From Polychytrium aggregatum (taxonomy: Eukaryota; Chytridiomycota; Chytridiomycetes; Polychytriales), in NCBI RefSeq assembly GCF_025602895.1, contig NW_026516308.1, positions 1-64,000 of the forward strand: DNA of 64,000 nucleotides, given 5' to 3'. How positions within the stretch are numbered: the stretch's first letter is position 1; each line of letters begins with the position of its first letter. The position numbers and the translations under genes were made by a program. Shown piece by piece: positions 1-11,200 of this stretch. Below the pieces are notes generated by a model that ran no database searches, had not been told where the DNA came from, and saw only the letters and a program-made list of their open reading frames with translations.

Positions 1-2365
1 AGTTTGAGACCACTCGACCCGAGAATGTTGGCTCGGCCATTCGCGACACGATCGGCCTGCTGCCCAAGCCCGTCGGCATCTCGTGTAAGACCGCTGAGTG
101 GCATACTGAATCCCCTAGTCGATCCAGGCGGTTGCGTTGCAGTGCCGGCTTGTCGGCTGTCCATGATAGACTATCATACAGTGATGGAATAGTCCAACTC
201 ATGTGCCCCATGGAATGCTCATCAACTCATGCATCTTTGTTGAAACGGCATCAGTCGCCGACGTCCTCGTCGTTGCTGCGGTTGCGTCTATCAAGGTCTG
301 TGGCGGCCCGACTGTGCCGGTTCGCTTCGGCCGCATCGACGCCACGACTGCCAACAATCCTGCTTTCAACGTCCCGAGAACGTCACCACTCACACCAATC
401 AGTTCTCGCGCATGGGCTTTACCAAGCAAGAGGTAAGCATTTCCTTCATTTGACCCTCTATCGTGCTTCGAATATCCAATACATCGGCTGACTCGAGTGT
501 GTGGGTTCCATCTCTATCGACGGCTAGATGATCAGCCTGATTGCCTGTGGACACACTGTGGGACGAGTCCATGGTGTCGACAAACCCGAGTTGGTCAAGG
601 GACAGCCCACCGTGCCCTTCGATCATACTCCCTTTGTTTTCGACAACGACGTGGCCGTGAGCTACCTAAACAGCACCACCCCCAACGCTCTTGTCAACGG
701 ACCCACTGCCGCCCAGCGATCTGACTTTGACATCTTCAACTCGGATGGAAACGCGACCATGATTGGGTAGGTCATTGAGCGTAACAGCACATTAGACTCT
801 CAGAAAGCACTTACCCTCGGTTGCTGCCGGAGCCGCAGTGGTTATCCCGTGGTCACGATTCTGGCCCTGGATGCTGCGTCGCTGCTCTCCTCTGACCTTG
901 GGTCACCCATGCGCTATCATGCGCCCCACCACTCAAGTGCTGACTCTGACTCTCGATATGACCCCCAAGATTCGCAAGCAATCCCGCGAGTTTTATGGAT
1001 GCGTGCGCCGCCGTCTTCCAGAAGCTCACCGAGCGAGTGCCCAGCAACGTCCAACTCGGCCCTGTGCTCAAATTCCGCACCACTCGCTTCAGCGATCTCA
1101 CGGTCGAAGCCAATAGCACCACATCGCAGGGCTTTGGTGGTCGTCTCAAGGTCTTCTTTCCCACCAAGAACAATGCACCCAATGTCACCGGTGCCGAGCT
1201 GCGCTACCTCGACAAGGACGGCCAGTTCGTCTCCAGCCAGATCCTTAATCTAGGTGCACCTCATCCATCCAATGCCAACATTGACAGTCCCTATGGCATC
1301 TTTTCGTGGATTGCCTTCAACTTGAATGTACCTGTCGGTCCCTCTGTTGTAAGTTTTTTGCAACTGTAGTGCTCCAGTGGTAGACCCCTCATCACAGAGG
1401 TTTCTCATCGCAGTGGGACAACCGAGTTGCTTAGCCGCGACGGTCGATGTCAAGCTACTGCGCAAGCCCGGCCGCTGTTGCCCGAGTTTCTTGTATAGCA
1501 TTCACGTCATTCACCATATCCCCTGGACGCCGACCACAGAGCTTGTACTGGGCCACCGCTACTCTCTCGAACGGCACCGTCGTCTACACCAACACGACCG
1601 CCGCTGATCTGGCTATCGCCAAGCAGCCCACCAACCCGGTTTACTCGTCGATTTCCATCAGCACTGCCCACAGCGGATATGGCGCCAACGGTGATACCTA
1701 CCAGCTTGGCGAAACCAGTCCCAGCCATTTTGTCACCGTCGGCATGACCACCGATCTGCCCGAAAGCTTCAACGGCGCCAACCTGACCTTTACGTGAGTA
1801 TCTCTGTAATTACTGCGCGTCTATCCTGCGATCGCCATCTCTGACACAGCGGCTGTTTGTGGTCCATTGTGCCACTGACATGACATTCTGAATCCCTCTC
1901 ATATGCAGTATCGCTCTGCGCTCGACCCAGTCCGTGTCAACCTATGGTGTCGACACTGGTATCTCGGTCTTCCGTCTCGGCCGCCTCGGATACTCGTTCA
2001 GGATTCCCAATGGCGTTCCAGTCGGAACCTACCAAGTGACTGCTACGCTTGCGGGCTCTGCTGTTCGTATCGGCGACGCTGCTGCCCAGAACAACCTGGT
2101 AGTCACCGACTCGACCGTTATCACCGTCGTCAACCCTGCTATCACCACCACTACCACCACTACCACCACCTCAGCTTCTCCCAGCAGCACCTCTGCCTCA
2201 ATTGTCCTTGGCGGTCCATGCACCAAGGTCGCTTCCTATGGCTGCGATGTGAATACTCCCACGATGATTCTCACTTGCGACAGCACCCTTCACTGGGCCT
2301 ATTCCAACACCTGCCCCAGCCCGACCAAGTGCGCGATCAACGGCGGCTGGGTTGGCTGTCTTTGA
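1..2365 (+). CDS. Secreted fungal heme peroxidase, 5' end missing, one internal frameshift
   Basis: The 5' end lies outside the window. Exons deduced from phase and homology are <3-84, 255-432, 528-766, 970-1348, 1540-1793 and 1909-2365. The family pattern is clear: TRPENVGSAIRDT, then GGPTVPVRFGRIDA, then the proximal-heme motif MISLIACGHTVG, then FDNDVAVSYLN. Family members are extracellular H2O2-dependent oxidases. After the peroxidase domain come a beta-rich region, a threonine/serine linker (about 2140-2200) and a terminal Cys-rich module with six cysteines after the linker, possibly a carbohydrate-binding unit. Exon 2 needs one extra base near 374-376: the frame reading VRFGRIDA ends in a stop at 434-436, whereas the frame reading FSRMGFTKQE joins cleanly to exon 3. 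That is either a real lesion or a sequencing error. Family call is strong; the function of the C-terminal module is inference. Confidence 0.8.
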
Positions 2366-2795
2366 GCGGCTTTGTCCCAAGTGCTTCAACACCATCGGGT
2401 ACGCTTTCTATGAATCCCTGATCGATCTTTGTCGGCAGCCATCCGACTAAATCCGCATCGGCGTTCCAACGAGTCGCCACTGTATGCAGCGAGCCTTTAT
2501 TGAGCCATACAATACACATCATCGAGGCTGATAAGCTCAACGTTCATGAGCAAGGAAATATGGTGGGGATCCGAAAACGCACATGATGCTTTCGCTATGG
2601 CCAGGAGCGCAGCCAATCGGGCCTTGGCGAATTGAGGTGGGCTTACGGACGGCACCATCATAATTAGAGGATGTGCTGCCTACGAGGGGGCACTGACTCG
2701 CTTGAATATGAACCGATACGCGTGACGGGTGCTTGATAAACTGTTTTTGCTGCATTTCACGAAGGATGGCACAAATTTGCTTCGCCGAGACTGAT
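2366..2795. other. Intergenic, no gene seen
   Basis: This is the downstream flank of the peroxidase gene. Short open frames on both strands match no family I recognise and have no consistent splice pattern. I see no repeat or RNA gene here. Confidence 0.5.
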
Positions 2796-3131
2796 GCCCA
2801 AGGAGTTCCGTACCTCGGAGCCATCGTCGACATCAACGGCTTCAGGATGGACCGCCAGATCCAGAACCTCACCCACAAGGCTAGAGGTGCCGCCGACAAG
2901 CTGGTGAAGCACGGAATGAGCCTGGGCCGATACTCGGCCAAGACGGTGACGAGGGTGTTCAAGACCTTCGTTCGGCCCATGCTCGAGTATGGACTGACCC
3001 TCGAAGTGCTCACGAAGCAGCAAGCCGTGATACTCAGACGAGCACAGATGCACTGTCTGACTCGACTCTTCAGAGTGGTGCGGAACACATCCTATGGAGC
3101 GATGCACCTCGGATGCGGACTCATCACCCTG
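2796..3131 (+). mobile_element. Internal fragment of LINE B-type ORF2
   Basis: This stretch is almost identical to 10642-10976 of LINE B (region just after the reverse transcriptase core, motif DINGFRMDRQIQN to HLGCGLITL). Differences are few: one missing G near 2809 and a handful of substitutions. Both ends break inside ORF2. There is neither a 3' UTR nor a poly(A), so this is not a normal 5'-truncated insertion. Confidence 0.9.
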
Positions 3132-3668
3132 TTCAATCCAGGCGTTGAAATTCCAACCGAGAAAGAGAAAGAAATGGGCCTGTCGGCTCTCCATTCGCTC
3201 TTTCTTCAACCTTTCCTGAGATATCAAACTGCAAGCAGCGACTGGGCACAAGATCTTGAGCGGCATCTGGAGCCGTGTCCGGAGCATCGTCAACATTTTG
3301 GTCGAAAGGATCAGGACCAGCTGTCGGTATGATGTCGGTGTGGCTTTCTTTGGCTGCACCCCAGACCATGACCTCATCACTGAGTTGTCCACAATCCCCT
3401 GAGGTGTGTTATATATACTGATATATTGATGTGCCAGAGCAATCCGATACACCGAGGCGTTGTACTAGTAGGTCATTTCATACTGCCACATAAACGAACC
3501 CAAGATTTGCTCCGGGAAAGCGGCCGCAGCACGATGCATCAACAGAGCGCTATCGATGAATCCACTACTACTCAAGCACCACCCAGGTTGTTCTCTTCTT
3601 CAACCGGCCTTACTTCCGTCACCATCTGGACTGAGGCTGATCGATGATAGTGTGATGAAGCGAGGACT
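3132..3668. other. Intergenic, no gene seen
   Basis: This lies between the LINE fragment and the stop codon of the LRR gene. The LINE homology stops abruptly at 3131. The rest is unique sequence without a recognisable coding or RNA gene, and it should contain the 3' UTR of the minus-strand LRR gene. Confidence 0.5.
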
Positions 3669-6419
3669 TCATCCAGATACGCTCAGTTGCGGTGAATCAG
3701 CTCTCAGTCGGACGACTAACTCATCGAATATTGATTGCGGCATGCCGCTGCATCTCAATTTCTGGAGCAGAGGCATGCGTGGGAGTCCTTCGATCGATCG
3801 CAAATTCGTGCATGAGTATAGATTCAGTTCCAAGAGCCTCATCAGGGACGCAGGAAACCCCTCCAGCGACGTAAGCGAGGGGCACAATACGTAGAGGATC
3901 TGAAGCGACGGCATACAGCTTGGCAGTCCACGGAGGTTGTAAAATGAACCATTCAGACACAGAATCTTCAATTTGGGTGTGTATGGAAAGCGATCAAGTG
4001 ACTCGAGACTTGACGAGTACGACATATGGAGCTCTTCAAGCGAGCTGATGTGATTCAGGGGTATGTCCAAGGTCTTCAGTCCCCTGGGAGTTATCAGTTT
4101 TCTCAAGTTGGGGAGATAAGGAATCTCCTTGAGCGACGCAAGCTCAGAACATCTTGAGAGATCAATGCTTTGAAGCGAGTAGAGGATCCTGGGCAGTCCT
4201 TGCAGGCTCCGTATCAGTGGAGGCAGTATCAATGTTGTCAATTTGGGCATCTCGGGCATTCCCTTGAGCGACGTTAGCCGAGCGCAATCACTTATATCCA
4301 AATGCATGAGGGACGGAAGCACTGGCGGCAGTCCTTGAAGATCCTCAACATCTGCCCTGAGAGTGAGCTTTTCGAGTAAATGCATCTCGGGCATGCCTCT
4401 GAGAGACTTGAGACTATTCCAGCCGATCTCCAAGTGCTTTATATAATCGAATCTTGGTGGCATTCCCACTAGACACTCGGCTTTACTGTCCCTCCAGACC
4501 ATCTTTTCTGCCGTTTGGTCGATGCGCAGTATATAGTTGCTCTCACGATGACAACTTTCAAGGGATTGAGAGTGGACTGTGACTTTCGTCAAGGGAGATT
4601 TCCAGTTCACCAGCCCTGTGGGAATCTCCAGCACAGACAGCATGGAGTCATAATCCAGAGCGTAGCATCCGATGTATGTTCTGCCTCGATCGATGCCCAG
4701 CAACTGAATATTCAATCCTGCTGATATATCCATTGCCGTGCGAGTGTCTCCTATTAGTTCATTAAAGTTCTCGACCCCTGATGTCCTCATGAAGCGATTT
4801 AGTAGCTCGCTTGGTTCCTCCATATGCACATTGAGGCACTGGTTTGATAGGTTCGCCTCCGATAATGCATCGATGAATACCAGGCTCAGCAATGTCCAGA
4901 ATTGGTGGAATGCTAGACGGACATTGTGCGATCGATCCTTCGCAGAACAACTCCTCCATTGGGGTGATTGTTGAAACCAATGGATGATATCAACAGCATT
5001 CTTCAGACAGATCGATTGAGGAAGCCGGATGTTCCTCAATCCCGGCATCGGTGGTCGTCGCTCGAGCGACATGAGTCGATCGCATGTCCACATGTTCAAG
5101 TCCGTGAGCGAGTCCAGTTGGCTCGGAAATCCATCCAGGCTCTGGATGGATCTTGGAAATCTGAGCTCATTCAATTTTCGCAACGGAGGAAACCCAATAA
5201 GAGTTGTGATTCGACTGCAGCGGCTCAGATCCAACACCTTCAACTGGCCAAAGTATTGATAGAGAGGTTCGATGTTCTCGATGAGTGGAGGGAGGCTCAC
5301 TTCAAGTATACTTGGTATCTGGGAGAGTCCGTTGAGGCTCTGGATGTTCGCACACTCGGATAAATCGAGCAGAGTCAATTTCGGCAAGGTATTCGGCATT
5401 CCTTCGAGAGTGACAATGTTGCACCGAATCCTCAGGTAATCGAGTTGCTGCATCTCGGGAAAGCCAGAAAAGTCCGTGACTTCGTTGGTTGAGTTATCAA
5501 TGATGAGAGTTCTGATGCGGTGAGAGATCTCTGGCCAGTCGGAAAACACCGAGACTCCGCAGTCGACCAATCTGATACATGGCGCATGAGATGCATCTTG
5601 AAGAAAATACAGTTCGTGTGGGAGGAGCTTGGATATTTGTTCGTCGGTGTGATATGGGTGATGATCGAATTGGACAATATTCACAGTTCTTTCGGTTCGA
5701 CAATACCAATATTCTGGGCTGCAGCGGCGGGCATATTCTGTGTTCAACAAAAGTGAACTATCCAGTATTTTGAATTGGTCTTGTGGGCTAAGGGAGCGAA
5801 GGTCATCGGAAGACTCGAAAGATTCATTTCGGACCACCTCCAGATCGTAATTGGAGAATGGATACTGAAGACCTAAACCATACCTCTCGTGGTTGATGAT
5901 GCACCGAAGCAATTCTGATCTGGCAGCTGCCCACCAGAGAGGCAGCTCCTTCTGATATGCCTCAAAGCTCGCTGGATATCCGTTCCTGCGTGTGAGGAAG
6001 AAGAAGACTCCCTGGAGGAAGTCGTTGGCATCGATGAATTCCTTGGTCCTGTTAAGAACATCGCAGAACTTGGCTCTCTTGGAGTTGGGAATAGATGCCC
6101 TGCCATCGATGTGAGACTGAACAACACGGAGCCTCCCATCTTCGGAAACGAGCGAGAGGATGTCCTTGTACTCTGGCGCCAGGCGAGGAAGGAGAGCCAG
6201 AGTCGCGATGCCGATGGTTGCGACAAAGGCATCGTTGCAGATCAAGATCGTGAGGATGTCGTGGGAGGCGAGTAAGGCACAAACGTGGCTGGGATAGCCG
6301 GAATGGGTGTTGCCGGGTGGACCGGTCTCGGCGACAGTATGTGGACTCGTATCGAGGCGGGCGATCTTGGCGGGACTGCTGTCTGTGAGATCACAGCCGA
6401 GGGTGCGTTTTTGAGACAT
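3669..6419 (-). CDS. Leucine-rich-repeat protein, 916 aa, intronless
   Basis: A single uninterrupted frame from the ATG at 6419 to the stop at 3669. The N-terminus has basic and proline residues (SQKRTLG, SPAKIARL) that could act as a nuclear signal. Residues from about 305 to 480 and from about 655 to 905 are LRRs. Their pattern alternates between LDLSxCxxLxSLxGxP and LxLPxxIxSLxGLP, so two LRR types form a 45-50 residue super-unit. A non-LRR island of roughly 175 residues separates the blocks. I see no signal peptide or transmembrane segment, which suggests a cytoplasmic or nuclear binding protein. Lack of introns is unlike most neighbours. No enzymatic or F-box domain could be identified with confidence; the role is unknown. 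Confidence 0.85.
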   Translation of the reverse strand: MSQKRTLGCDLTDSSPAKIARLDTSPHTVAETGPPGNTHSGYPSHVCALLASHDILTILICNDAFVATIGIATLALLPRLAPEYKDILSLVSEDGRLRVVQSHIDGRASIPNSKRAKFCDVLNRTKEFIDANDFLQGVFFFLTRRNGYPASFEAYQKELPLWWAAARSELLRCIINHERYGLGLQYPFSNYDLEVVRNESFESSDDLRSLSPQDQFKILDSSLLLNTEYARRCSPEYWYCRTERTVNIVQFDHHPYHTDEQISKLLPHELYFLQDASHAPCIRLVDCGVSVFSDWPEISHRIRTLIIDNSTNEVTDFSGFPEMQQLDYLRIRCNIVTLEGMPNTLPKLTLLDLSECANIQSLNGLSQIPSILEVSLPPLIENIEPLYQYFGQLKVLDLSRCSRITTLIGFPPLRKLNELRFPRSIQSLDGFPSQLDSLTDLNMWTCDRLMSLERRPPMPGLRNIRLPQSICLKNAVDIIHWFQQSPQWRSCSAKDRSHNVRLAFHQFWTLLSLVFIDALSEANLSNQCLNVHMEEPSELLNRFMRTSGVENFNELIGDTRTAMDISAGLNIQLLGIDRGRTYIGCYALDYDSMLSVLEIPTGLVNWKSPLTKVTVHSQSLESCHRESNYILRIDQTAEKMVWRDSKAECLVGMPPRFDYIKHLEIGWNSLKSLRGMPEMHLLEKLTLRADVEDLQGLPPVLPSLMHLDISDCARLTSLKGMPEMPKLTTLILPPLIRSLQGLPRILYSLQSIDLSRCSELASLKEIPYLPNLRKLITPRGLKTLDIPLNHISSLEELHMSYSSSLESLDRFPYTPKLKILCLNGSFYNLRGLPSCMPSLQILYVLCPSLTSLEGFPASLMRLLELNLYSCTNLRSIEGLPRMPLLQKLRCSGMPQSIFDELVVRLRADSPQLSVSG

Positions 6420-6704
6420 GCTGGATTGGCTTGGCTTGGCGGATGGTGTGAGTGGGATGGGAACGAGGATGGCGGTTTTGTGCTTGGTCCGAGATGCTGC
6501 TTCGCTCTGGATACCCTGCTTCGCTTGCTGCGCAACAGTTCAGACATTCCGCTCGACAGCTCCGTCGCCATGTTGTCTGGTTGTCATGGTTCCCACGCCA
6601 GAGATTGTGTGAGGAGTTTGGCGGCAACATTCTGGACATGTGTGAAAGGCGCTGTGAAAGGTTGGTGAGGCATTGAACGAGGGTGGGTGAATACTCAAAA
6701 CGGT
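6420..6704. other. Upstream flank of the LRR gene
   Basis: This short region should carry the promoter and 5' UTR of the minus-strand LRR gene. Overlapping small frames on both strands look like chance. No TATA-like box or repeat stands out. Confidence 0.4.
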
Positions 6705-6790
6705 GGCGAGGGTTTCAAGACGTCCATTCAGCCGATGATGGAGGATGGGCTGACCCTCGAGAATCCCAGCAAGGAGTGGCTATGGCACAC
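6705..6790 (+). mobile_element. Diverged LINE ORF2 scrap
   Basis: The translated segment GFKTSIQPMMEDGLTLE resembles VFKTFVRPMLEYGLTLE of LINE B (about 10800-10850). It is decayed and lies directly before the truncated LINE A. In a normal element this part would lie after, not before, the reverse transcriptase motif that follows at 6796, so the order is scrambled. It probably derives from a separate old insertion. Confidence 0.55.
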
Positions 6791-8040
6791 AGCCGAACCC
6801 AGTCCAGCTGCAGAAGGAACTGATCCAAGGATCGGTCCTGAGCCCTCTGCTCTTCAGCGCCTTCATTGACGACCTCCCGAAACTCCTGAGGAGAGGGAGG
6901 AACGACCCTGACGACCACCCGCGGCATCAACATCCAGATCAACTCGCTGTGGTTTGCCGACGACGGCGCACTGATCTGCAGACCCGGACAAGCACAGAGA
7001 TTGCTCGACATCTGCGAACAGCACAGTATCGACAACAGATACAAGTTCTCGCCGCCCAAATGCGAAGTGATCTTCTCCGAGGGCAATCCTGAACGAGCAA
7101 CCGGCCTCCGACTCTACGGCCAGCCGCTGCCCATGGCAAAGGAGTTCAAGTACCTCGGAGCCACCTTCGACGTCAACGGCCTCCAGATGGACCGACAGAT
7201 CCAGAGGATGGCGGCGACAGCCCAAGTAGTGGCTCAACGGATCGCAAAGCAAGGATACATCCTCGGCAACATGACCGCCAGATCGCTGGTGCGGGTCTAC
7301 AAGACCTTTGTCCGACCGACGATGGAGTATGCCCTGTCCCTCGATCTGCCCGAAGCCAAACAAGCCAAGACACTCAACCGAACCCAGATGCACTGCCTCA
7401 CGGTGCTGTTCAAAGTGGTCCGAAACACATCGTGGGGAGCCATGCACATCAACTGCGGGCTCATCTCAATGTCGGGCCACCTCAAACAGCTGGTGATTCA
7501 ATACCGGGCTGTCTGGGAGGATCGGAAAGACCAGGACGACAAGATGGTCTCGCTGGTGCTCCGATTCACCCGCGCGGACCCAGAGCGCAAGTCCATCTTC
7601 CTTGGAGCAGCCATCTACGAGGACGACTACTGGAAGCGCCTCGAGCAAGTCAAGACCCGGCACCCCCTGGGAACAATGGGGTGGCTCTTTGCAGAAGGAA
7701 CGATTGAAGAACCTGGCCCACCTCTGAAAATGGTGATGCACCTCGAAGACGCCCGCAGTTTCGACCGGAAGAAGGAGCTGACGGCGGCCTGCTCGCCTCT
7801 GACGACCATGTCGGGCCTGTGGGCTGCCAAGAAATCCAAAATGGACCGATGGCTGCACTGCATCGCGGCCCGATGGAGACTCGGAAGCTTCCCTGGCCAC
7901 CCGAAAGGCGGGAGGAGACACTGCAAGCAGTGCACGACAGACCCAAATGACCCGGTGATCCTCGACAGAACACATGCTCAGGAATGTGCTGACCCAAACG
8001 GGAGCCTTCACGAGGTGGTCCGACAGTACAAAGACCAACA

Positions 8041-8053
8041 CCCAGAGTGGGAG
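8041..8053. repeat. Target-site duplication of LINE B, left copy
   Basis: The 13-mer CCCAGAGTGGGAG directly precedes LINE B and recurs exactly at 11948-11960 right after its poly(A). It derives from LINE A ORF2 (codons for PEWE). Confidence 0.95.
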
Positions 8054-8262
8054 CCCGCCAGCGCGAAGAAGCACAGACCACCCCAAGCCAACGAGCTATA
8101 GAAGTGGAAGCGGAGCCTGAGACGCAGCAACAGACAGACCTACCGGCCGAGACGGTACCCGAAGCGCTTCGGAGCTCGTCAGACCTGGTCGAGGGGGTGA
8201 TCGAAAGGTCATACCAGATTCATACTGAGGCCGAAGCGGCGGGGGCCGCAGAGCGATTATGA
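8054..8262 (+). pseudogene. LINE B ORF1 C-terminal remnant
   Basis: A glutamate/glutamine-rich frame (IEVEAEPETQQQTD, then SDLVEGVIERSYQ) is open from the element's 5' junction to TGA at 8260-8262. The stop overlaps the ORF2 start codon at 8259 as ATGA, the arrangement expected for the end of ORF1 in a bicistronic LINE. The upstream part of ORF1 is missing because of 5' truncation. No zinc knuckle is visible in what remains. Confidence 0.6.
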
Positions 8263-11200
8263 ATCAGCCCCACGACGAAGGAGACGCTGAGGTCAAGACC
8301 AACCTCACCGTCGCATCCTTTAACGTAAATGGTCAAAGCACCGAGGATGGTGTCTCCACGGAGCACACCATCCGAGAGATCCTGAAGAACGAAGGAGTAG
8401 ACTTCATCGCAATTCAGGAAACGAAACTGGCACCGGAAGCGCGGAACCCCTTGGCCAAGGTCACAGCCCATGAGGCCCGTCGAACAGACAGCCTGGGCGG
8501 TGGACTGGCGCTGGTGTTCAACCCCGAGACAATCGATCCCGACGACCTGAACATCGAAGAGACCGACGAGGGAAAGCTGTACACGTGGACCAGGTACGGC
8601 ACCAGAACATACATCGGAAACTTTTATATCCCCCACCCGGTGAAGACCGAAGAGTTTGCGCAAGCGGTACAGTCGATTGAAAAGTATGCGCGGATGCCCA
8701 ATGCCCAAGTCATCGTGATGGGAGACTTCAACCTGTCGCTGAGCGACCTCAACGGCGGAAGGGTGATAAACAGAGCCAAGGAGACCGCCCTCACGACCAC
8801 CCTGCGGAGAGCCAGGATGAAAATCATCCCACCGGCAGCGATCCCGACCCCAACTCGGATCCGGGGTAACCGAAGATCGACCATCGACTATATCTTTGTG
8901 TCGGAAGCGGAAGCCAACAACGACCCGCTCCTCAAGGTGGACATGGAGGGACAATACCTCATATCCGACCACCGCCTGATCTGGACCACTGTGAAACTCA
9001 CGAGGAGTGTGTACCCAAAAGCCGACAACTGGCAGTGGAACCTCAGACTCCTCGAGAACCCGGAGGTCTAGGAAACGTACAAGTGCGCCATTGAGCGAGT
9101 CAGCGGCCTAGTCTTAAACGAGATAGAGAGGCTCCTCCAGCCCATCCACGACGGCACTGAGATACCCATCAGCCAGGCAGACGCACAGCTGGCCATGGAC
9201 CAAGCATGGGAAGTCATCAAGAATGCAATCAACACGGTGGCAGATAGCGTCCTGGGCAAAACACAGGTCAAATTGATCTGGAAGACCCCGGAGCTCACCG
9301 TCGAGATCCGTCATCTGACCAAGGAGAGGAAGAAGCTCCAGAAGCAGCTCAAGAGGCACCACACGGACCCTGTCATGAAGGAGAACCTTCGAGACAAAAT
9401 CAGGGTGGTCAGACGAAACCTCAACCGGGCCATCCGAAAGTGCCGAAAAGCGAGCAACGAGAAACTGGCCGAGAAAATCAACCGCATGAACAGCACTGAG
9501 CTTTCCAAGACGCTCGGGGCCATGCAGAAGCGAAAGGCCCGGGAAGGTGCCCACCGATTCGACAACTCTGACGAAGCGCTGGAGAGACTCGTCTGCCACT
9601 TCGGCAGAGTCTCGGCGGACTCAACGGCCACGGTGAACGGGTTCGATCGAGCACTCGAGCCCCCTACACCGAGCCAAGAGCGTAGACGACTCCCCCCCAG
9701 CTACGAGCTCCCCATAATCAGCCCACGGGCAATCAAGGAGGCGATCATTACAACACCACGAAGGAAGGCCCCAGGGTCGGACAGGATCAAGATCGAACTG
9801 CTCCAGCCCAACGCATATAGAGTCTCGATATGGCTCTACTTCCTCATGGGAGCAGCCATCAAGGCGTCCGTGGTCCCAACTGAGTGGAGTACAGTGCTGA
9901 TCCATCCCGTCTACAAGAACAAGGGATCGCCCCTCGACCCCGCAATGTACAGCCCGATTGGACTGACCCAGGTCTGCCGAAAGGTTGTCGAGCGAGCACT
10001 GCTGCCGTTGCTCAACCGAAAGCTCGGACTGATGGACATTGCCCAAGGTGGATTCCGGGCCGAGCGAGGCACCCTCGACCAGATCTTTGGCCTGGATACG
10101 CTCATCAAGGACCGCCAGCTGGCGGGCGAGGAGTACTCCCTGGTGTTCCTCGACATCAAGGCGGCCTACGACACTGTCTGGAGGGAGAAGCTCTGGGACA
10201 AGATTGAAGAGCGCACCCCATGTACGATCACCCTCAGGCTCTTGAAGGCCATGTTCGACGATGTGAAGATTCAAGTCGTTAGCAAGAGCCGTCGGTCCAA
10301 TCCGGTCTGGCTGCAGAAGGGACTGATCCAAGGATCGGTGCTGAGCCCGCTGATGTTCAGCGTGTTCATCGACGACCTCCCTGGGAAACTCCGGGCAGAC
10401 GGTGGAACGACCCTAACCACCACCCGAGGACGAGCCGTCCAGGTCAACTCACTGTGGTTTGCCGACGATGGGGTGCTCATCTGCCGCCCCAACCAGACCC
10501 AGCGCCTCCTCGACATCTGCGAGGCCCACAGCATCGAGAATCGATACCAGTTCTCGCCCCCGAAGTGCGAGGTGATGTTCACCGAACAGCACCCAGAGAA
10601 GGATGCCAAGGTGCACCTATACGGCAAGGAGCTGCCAGTCGCCAAGGAGTTCCGGTATCTCGGAGCCATCGTCGACATCAACGGCTTCAGGATGGACCGC
10701 CAGATCCAGAACCTCACCCACAAGGCTAGAGGTGCCGCCGACAAGCTGGTGAAGCACGGAATGAGTCTGGGCCGATACTCGGCCAAGACAGTGACGAGGG
10801 TGTTCAAGACCTTCGTTCGGCCCATGCTCGAGTATGGACTGACCCTCGAAGTGCTCACGAAGCAGCAAGCCGTGATACTCAGACGAGCACAGATGCACTG
10901 TCTGACCCGACTCTTCAGAGTGGTGCGGAACACGACCTACGGAGCGATGCACCTCGGATGCGGACTCATCACCCTGCCCAACCGCCTCAAGCAGCTGGCC
11001 CTCCAGAACCGAGCCGTCTGGGAAGACCGTCTGGACCACAACGACAAGATGGTCTCGATGGTGTTGAGATATTCCCGCATCCAGCCCAGTCTGATGGATG
11101 CATCCCTCGGCTCCCAGTTCTACCTCGACGAGTACTGGCGGCAGCTGATCGTGCTGAAAGAGCAGTGCCAGCCGGACTACCCGATGAAGGAGCTGTTCAG

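Noticed and set aside
8047-8058. Start of a 71-codon gene at 8047
   Set aside because: The apparent start is a GTG inside the target-site duplication; the frame is the truncated tail of LINE B ORF1.
8054-8101. Natural C-terminus of LINE A ORF2 at 8101
   Set aside because: The last codons before that stop belong to LINE B. The true LINE A C-terminus continues after the insertion at 11961.
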